A DNA stretch of 64,000 nucleotides, from assembly GCA_035695825.1 (NCBI GenBank), contig DASRRH010000031.1, forward strand, positions 1 through 64,000, written 5' to 3'. This DNA is from JAKEFM01 sp035695825 (lineage in GTDB: Bacteria > Planctomycetota > UBA1135 > JAKEFM01). Under the pieces are notes generated by a model, which was not told the DNA's origin, made no database searches, and worked only from the letters and a program-made list of their open reading frames with translations. Below are positions 60,401-64,000 of the stretch, piece after piece. Both the position numbers and the translations under genes were made by a program. Positions within the stretch are counted from its first letter, which is position 1, and every line of letters begins with the position of its first letter.

Positions 60401-62356
60401 CAGCACGCCTTCGTGCTCCAGGGTACCGGGTGGTACTTCACAAACTACCCTGCCCCCCCCGCCAATATGTGGTCGGATGCCAAGTGGCGGATCTACGTCG
60501 TCCCCCTCTCGATCCCGGGGGACGGCGCCGTCAACGCGTCGGGGACGGCCTACCTCGTTCCTCCCGCGGGCGCGACGGGGACGGCGCGTTCGGAGTACGT
60601 CCAGATCTACGATCGGACCAACGAGGCGCTCACGGAGTGGGTGCGCTACGACGAGATCCTGGAGAGCGCGTTCGTCCGGACGCGGCCGACGGGGACGCGC
60701 AGTCTCAGGGCGATGATCGACGCCTCCCCCGCGCTCCCTGTGACGAACGTCGTGCCCAACCCTCCGACCCCAGGACAGCCGAACATCCTCGAGGTCTCCG
60801 CACTCCTCCCTCCCCCGGCTCCCCCCTCCCCGCCTCCCTCCCAGTCGAGCGCTGCCTACCAGATCGGAACCGACGAGACGGCCTCCGCCGTGAAGGACAT
60901 GGCGCGCGCGCTCGGGATGCGCGGCGTGCACGGGACCTCCACCCACGCGCAGGCGGCGGGGGCGGACCTCATTCCGGTCTTCCGGACGTCCTTCGGATCG
61001 GGTCACCCCGGGCGCCACGACCGCGTCGCCGTCCTCGAGCCGGGCGTCGGAGGGTCGCCGGCGCGCTACACCGTCAACTGGGCCGCGCTGAACGACGAGA
61101 CCGACGGGACCGTCCTCGTCGCCTTCAAGGAGCAGACGGGAAACCTCTTCGCGATGACGACGAACCTCCAGGGGAACGCCGTCTACGAGAGCCGCAACTA
61201 CGCGAGGCTCCTGAAGAGCCCTTCGGGGGAGCTCCCGACGACCGCGCTCCGCTTCGCCGCGGGAGGCTCGTTCGACGGGGCGGGAGGGACGTTGAACGGG
61301 GTCGTCGACGAGGTCGCCTTCACGACCGCGACGGCCCCCGGCGACCCGTACGACGTTTTCTCGCTCGGCCGCTTCATCCTCGCGAACACGGGCGGACTCG
61401 ACGAGACCGAGCGCAGCCTTCGGCTGCACACGAGCCAGGTCATCTTCCCCCACGGGGTCTTCACGCTGCCGAACGGCGCCAACCCCCTCGACAAGCTCCC
61501 CCTCGACGCGGGCGTCCTCCAGGTGGACGAGGAGCTGATGGTCTACCGGCTCGTCACGCCCGGGTCGGGCGAGGTGACGATCGAGCCGACCTCGACGGGC
61601 CGCGCCGCGCTCGCCTCGGAGAAGTCGAGGCACGGCCAGGGGACCTCGGTCGTCTTCCTCGACCACTGGGTCGCCTCGCGGCTCGCGGGAGGCGCCTCCC
61701 CCTCCGCGTCGACGCTCTCCCTCGTCGATCCGGCCGGGTTCCCGCCGGAGGGGACGGCGCGCCTCGGGGACGAGCTCGTCCACTGGACGCGCCTGCGGGG
61801 AGACAACCTCGAGATGCCCCGGAGGTCGGAGGAGCCCGGCGCCGACGACGAGAAGGGGGGCGGCCTCTTCCGGGGGCGATTCGGGACGACCCCCGCCAAC
61901 CACCCGGCGAACGAAGTCGTCCTCCTCTGGCCCTTCCGCTTCTGGGACCGCTACCGGCCGATGGCCGACGCCCCGGAGCTTTCCTTCTATCAGGCGGAGG
62001 TCCGGGCGGAGGACGCGTTCTACCGGCGGATCTTCTGGGAGGAGGAGATCCCGGCGAGCGGGCTCGACGTCGTCGCCCTCGCGCGCGTCGACGAAGCCGT
62101 GCCGTGGGACGCCGATCCGGAGAAGGAGAAGGATCTCCGGCTCTTCAAGGACCCCAAGGAGCAGGGGCTCCCCGTCGAGCTCGGCCGGCGTGGCTCGCGG
62201 CTCGAGGTGCGGTTCTTCACGGAGTACCTCCCCGGGGCCTTCGACCCGATCCAGGGGCTCGCGGACGGGTGGAGGTCGGCGCCGCGGATCCGGACGATCG
62301 TGCTCGACTACCTCGCCCCCGAGCGCCTACTCCGCCGGGAGGAGACGGACGGATGA
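57455..62356 (+). CDS. gspK: Giant minor pseudopilin (GspK-like) with LamG domains and repeated modules
   Basis: 1633 residues; GspK is normally about 320. The class III signal MSRREPRG precedes FALIIVLLVLASLVAVA, with Ile rather than Glu at +5, exactly as in GspK. The GspK core (LAAQGGIEHARRFL, EDEQGKIHLNSAPPALLAALFGG, VNANSASPEVLRLCLEGL, ALADRIVAARAERPIAGFEDFVHRVL) spans ~9-480, then continues into a large extracytoplasmic part. That part has a LamG domain (~607-719, MEGWFKFDGAPANGSILLDLG, NTTWHHLLASFRG) and another (~1190-1315, ending LNGVVDEVAFTTA). Four copies of a 'GFPxxG...GxExV...' module lie near ~132, 720, 1320 and 1410. A Pro-rich linker lies at ~1120. It probably sits at the tip of the pseudopilus. 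Confidence 0.82.
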   Translation: MSRREPRGFALIIVLLVLASLVAVATPFLLSMRAGDRVAVHRTAQARARLAAQGGIEHARRFLHDTYPSRDASPLSDGAAELAVPPIPKEVLDARDPRGTILSVRAEDEQGKIHLNSAPPALLAALFGGRAFLARDVKADDAELFLDDASGLPEEGIVWLGNELVHYTGKAAGKLTGCTRGVLAGDGRYAKARDHASGALVLDDRARAIALHRIGETSDGRWHPFDSPSGVAGLEGASPAEPYTRRDFERIASFVTVWSDRLGAGDWTAPVRIHEFQKDADEVYRVLRTGNAHDFPAGATVRIASGKSVFHALVLESNPSDGRVVLEEGLPTVPDPFRATISALVRHPVNANSASPEVLRLCLEGLRRRAGGSSESVSASEARALADRIVAARAERPIAGFEDFVHRVLEPAGVAGAIAETDVETVLRNAENANDAWLLLSTVPFTFASGDVYAIESAASINARSGVERARLSVREIRAVRPQEELFLALGTQVAFDDHLRLSRAARHWCTGPSNTSMWDSKQNPAHPDVPPSRAIPFLGLAGLETQAFPSEVPEESWLQLWPARRFEIGPYLNRVEHFDYDRDPEGRDPRKKPALHPAVGNPVALADPRGVLFPGSMEGWFKFDGAPANGSILLDLGADATERNRISLLVEGPDLVLRAYDAGGEDSFTPDRDAAEVHLPTAGLAPNTTWHHLLASFRGTRPSDLLLQVDGVRRTGTVTHGLTRLASRISAEDTVIPVESTKGFPASGTFVVRIGGDENAPGTGELAEVRVDGHTLAATWSAQGNATQNYAGGRGARAFLPASGAGIPAAYDPVGSTARIHERGEKVELCGYAATLASNLPLGGARLAEKVGRFTVAYVKTATPPDTFSGTADGGSLTWGTGIYKNATQWELEPVDASETSTFMDAFQQNGGYALVFQFKHFPGSTNPRFLTSDQHPVFAPELIRYGGKSGKKLNVPATGRGKVAALFPGQNQGFIGTAGQQHAFVLQGTGWYFTNYPAPPANMWSDAKWRIYVVPLSIPGDGAVNASGTAYLVPPAGATGTARSEYVQIYDRTNEALTEWVRYDEILESAFVRTRPTGTRSLRAMIDASPALPVTNVVPNPPTPGQPNILEVSALLPPPAPPSPPPSQSSAAYQIGTDETASAVKDMARALGMRGVHGTSTHAQAAGADLIPVFRTSFGSGHPGRHDRVAVLEPGVGGSPARYTVNWAALNDETDGTVLVAFKEQTGNLFAMTTNLQGNAVYESRNYARLLKSPSGELPTTALRFAAGGSFDGAGGTLNGVVDEVAFTTATAPGDPYDVFSLGRFILANTGGLDETERSLRLHTSQVIFPHGVFTLPNGANPLDKLPLDAGVLQVDEELMVYRLVTPGSGEVTIEPTSTGRAALASEKSRHGQGTSVVFLDHWVASRLAGGASPSASTLSLVDPAGFPPEGTARLGDELVHWTRLRGDNLEMPRRSEEPGADDEKGGGLFRGRFGTTPANHPANEVVLLWPFRFWDRYRPMADAPELSFYQAEVRAEDAFYRRIFWEEEIPASGLDVVALARVDEAVPWDADPEKEKDLRLFKDPKEQGLPVELGRRGSRLEVRFFTEYLPGAFDPIQGLADGWRSAPRIRTIVLDYLAPERLLRREETDG

Positions 62357-63474
62357 GGCGGAGGGCTTTCACGCTGATCGAGCTCCTCCTCGCGATGACG
62401 CTCCTCGTCGCGTTCGGGGCGCTCCTCCTGCGCTTCGTCTCGGGGTCGCTCGAGGTCTGGAGGCGCTCCGAGGCGACGCGCGAGCTCGGGGAGAAGTCGA
62501 CGGCGATCTTCGAGCTCCTCTCCCGGGACCTGCGCGCCCTCCACCCCCTCCGGGTGCACGAGTCGCCGCGGCCGAACCGCGCGCGCTTCCAGGCCGAGCT
62601 CGCGGCGGTCGACCGGAACGGAGACCGAGTCCCGGAGACGGTGCTGCGGCGCCTGCGCTTCGTGCGGGCGCTCGAGGCGGCCGAGGAGTGGCGGACGCTC
62701 GAGGCGATCGTCGCGCGCGACCCGGGGAGGCCCGGCGCGAGGGCGGAGGCCCTCGCGGAGCTCCCCGGCGACGGCCTGGGGGAAGTGGCCTGGGCCAGCG
62801 CGCCCGACCGCTCGAGCGAGGACCCCGCGCTCCTCTCCCTCTACCGCGGGGCGCGTCCCCTCTTCCTCGACCCGGCGGGATCGTTCTTCCGAGACGGCTT
62901 CTTCGCGGCGCCCGCGACCCTCGGCGGCGATCTCCGCGAGGTCGCCGCGGGGGTGCTTGAGTTCGCGTTCCTCTTCCCGGTCGCGGGGGCGGGGGCGTGG
63001 TCGCAGGTCGACGCCGACCGCCCTCCCCCCTCGGCGAGCCCCTGCTGGGACTCGACGCGCGGGCTCGCGCTCGACCTGCGGGTCCACGCCGCGAACCGTT
63101 TCGCGCTCGAGAAGGGGGAGGCCTCCGCGGCCGACCCGAAGGACGACGTCTTCCCCTCGCGCGCCCTGGTCACCCTGGTCCTCGAGCGCTCCGGGCCTGG
63201 ACGGTTCCCGAAGCTCGTCCAGCCCGTCGGGCCGGCGGACCGCGCCCTCGAAGTCGACGACCCCCGCGGCTTCCCCCGGGTCACCCCCTTCCTCGCGAAG
63301 GTCGAAGGGGAGTGGGTCGAGGTGTCGGGGGTCTCCGGCAAGGCGCTCGCGCTCGGGAGGCGAGGGGCGCGGGAGACGCCTCCGAGCGCCCACCTGGCGG
63401 GGAGCCTCGTCCACACGGGCCAGACCTTCCGGGCCGAGTTCCCCCTCGAGGCGGGACGGGAGGACGGGGGATGA
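62353..63474 (+). CDS. gspJ: Minor pseudopilin (GspJ-like) with C-terminal GFP-type module
   Basis: 373 residues from ATG 62353 (ATGA overlap). The signal MRRRA is cut before FTLIELLLAMTLLVAFG, with Glu at +5; Ala rather than Gly sits at -1, a tolerated but less common choice. The GspJ pattern follows: SGSLEVWRRSEATRELGEKSTAIFELLSRDLRALHPL. A body region ends with AAGVLEFAFLFPV and VHAANRFALEK. Residues ~289-368 hold a module also found in the neighbouring GspK (LEVDDPRGFPRVTPFLAKVEG, then ALGRRGARETPPSAHLAGSLVH). It would form part of the tip complex with GspI and GspK. Confidence 0.83.
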   Translation: MRRRAFTLIELLLAMTLLVAFGALLLRFVSGSLEVWRRSEATRELGEKSTAIFELLSRDLRALHPLRVHESPRPNRARFQAELAAVDRNGDRVPETVLRRLRFVRALEAAEEWRTLEAIVARDPGRPGARAEALAELPGDGLGEVAWASAPDRSSEDPALLSLYRGARPLFLDPAGSFFRDGFFAAPATLGGDLREVAAGVLEFAFLFPVAGAGAWSQVDADRPPPSASPCWDSTRGLALDLRVHAANRFALEKGEASAADPKDDVFPSRALVTLVLERSGPGRFPKLVQPVGPADRALEVDDPRGFPRVTPFLAKVEGEWVEVSGVSGKALALGRRGARETPPSAHLAGSLVHTGQTFRAEFPLEAGREDGG

Positions 63475-63914
63475 GGCGCGCCCGCGGGTTCACCCTCCTC
63501 GAGATGCTGATCGCGATGGGGATCCTGACGACGGGCCTCGCCTCCGTCCTCGCGCTCTTCTCCTTCGGCGCGGCGATGCTGAGGACCGCCCGTGAGCGGG
63601 AGCGGGGCGCGCTCGCCGTCGAGGCGGTCCGGGCGGACCTCGCCGAGCGCCTCTGGACCCTGCGCGAGGACGGGACGATCGAGGATCCCCCTCCCGTCCA
63701 GGACCGGCCGGTCCCGAACGACCCCGGGCTCAAGTACTCGGCCGTCCTGCGCGAGAGCCCCGAGCTGCCGGGCGAATTCGGCGCCGAGATCGAGATCGTC
63801 TTCCGGGAGAAAGGGCGCGCGCGGCGGGAGGTCTACCGGACGATCCTCCTCCGCGAGGTCCCGTTCGAGGGGCGGATGGCCGCCCGGCGGCGGGGGGGAG
63901 GGAGGGACGGATAG
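63471..63914 (+). CDS. gspI: Minor pseudopilin (GspI-like)
   Basis: 147 residues from ATG 63471 (ATGA overlap). MRRARG is cut before FTLLEMLIAMGILTTGLASVLALF, with Glu at +5. The short C-terminal domain (AVEAVRADLAERLWTL, KYSAVLRESPELPGEFGAEIEIVFREKG) fits the GspI family in size and pattern. It has no extra module, unlike GspH, GspJ and GspK. GspI nucleates the tip complex in type II systems. Followed by a purine-rich ribosome site and the partial gene at the edge. Confidence 0.84.
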   Translation: MRRARGFTLLEMLIAMGILTTGLASVLALFSFGAAMLRTARERERGALAVEAVRADLAERLWTLREDGTIEDPPPVQDRPVPNDPGLKYSAVLRESPELPGEFGAEIEIVFREKGRARREVYRTILLREVPFEGRMAARRRGGGRDG

Positions 63915-63933
63915 GATGGAAGGAGCGGATCGG

Positions 63934-64000
63934 ACATGAAGCGAGCGATCCTGGCCGCCTCGTTCCTCCTCGCGGGGGCCGCCCGCGCGGAGACGCTCCG
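63934..64000 (+). CDS. Exported protein, 5' fragment at the right edge
   Basis: Only the first 22 codons are visible: MKRAILAASFLLAGAARAETL, a clear Sec signal peptide cut after ARA. GGAAGGAG lies 10 bases before the ATG, and the upstream ATG at 63914 opens only a 7-codon frame. By position in a type II-like operon it could be a secretin (GspD) or another outer component, which is inference from context. Confidence 0.6.

Noticed and set aside
57440..61903. A 1487-codon minus-strand frame opposite gspK
   Set aside because: Composition is Arg/Glu/Val-rich without domains, and it is the mirror of a well-supported gene.

Overview
The window is about 64 kb of very GC-rich bacterial chromosome with almost exclusively G/C third codon positions, dense short-spaced operons, many GTG/TTG starts and frequent 4-base start/stop overlaps (GTGA, ATGA, TTGA). 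The gene content fits best with a Planctomycetota-like bacterium. It has a Ser/Thr kinase with a DLG motif behind a small helical N-terminal domain, three BMC-P (EutN/CcmL) shell genes with a class II aldolase, secreted GEVED and carboxypeptidase-regulatory-type proteins, a C25-type peptidase, and pseudopilins carrying LamG-like domains. The phylum assignment is inference. No rRNA, CRISPR array, phage or insertion sequence was seen; there is one tRNA (Ala, GGC).

Layout. 1-4 kb: the end of a protein with a histone-H1-like basic tail, then an overlapping trio of two GNAT acetyltransferase paralogues and an unknown protein. 4-8 kb: a membrane-organisation operon (long NfeD, short NfeD, FloA, and a membrane-anchored protein with PLTExx hexapeptide repeats). 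8-12.2 kb (minus): lysS, LolC/E permease, lolD and a lipoprotein. 12.3-20 kb: tRNA-Ala (minus), then leuS, a histidine phosphatase, tldE-tldD and a RbsA-type double ABC ATPase. 20-25 kb (minus): a large carboxypeptidase-regulatory-like protein, an exported protein, a gene-free 490-base stretch and a Tat-exported creatinase-like M24 protein. 25-29.3 kb: a PLP Cys/Met-metabolism enzyme and two VOC/zinc-ribbon fusion paralogues flanking a C25-like peptidase. 29.5-41 kb: a secreted multidomain protein, a GT-C glycosyltransferase, a MerR regulator divergent from fhs, a PilZ protein, a membrane Zn protease, pgi and an M61-type lipoprotein peptidase.

40.9-44 kb (minus) is a tight operon of a SurA/parvulin foldase, three BMC-P shell genes and a class II aldolase. 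It is a partial bacterial-microcompartment module without a hexameric shell gene in view. 44-48.6 kb holds a Ser/Thr kinase, a YkgJ-type Cys-cluster protein, a TPR/peptidase-MA protein, a PilZ protein, radC and a DUF2934 protein.

48.7 kb to the right edge is one long operon behind a clear promoter (TTGACG-17-TATCGT). It encodes an FHA membrane protein, a PilM-PilN fusion, a PilO/GspM-like protein, a TPR protein, and pseudopilins G, H, K, J and I, then the start of an exported protein. This looks like the inner-membrane platform and pseudopilus of a type II secretion/type IV pilus-like machine. Several of its parts carry extra beta-sandwich (LamG, jelly-roll or galactose-binding-like) domains, and a repeated 'GFPxxG...GxExV...RG...H..G..V' module is found in the 1633-aa GspK and in GspJ. 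This is the most unusual system in the window.

Promoters can be read directly at several genes as TTG(A/C/G)C(G/C), 17-18 bases, then TAnnnT, GATACT or CACAAT. Some start codons lie at or just after the predicted transcription start, implying very short or absent leaders.
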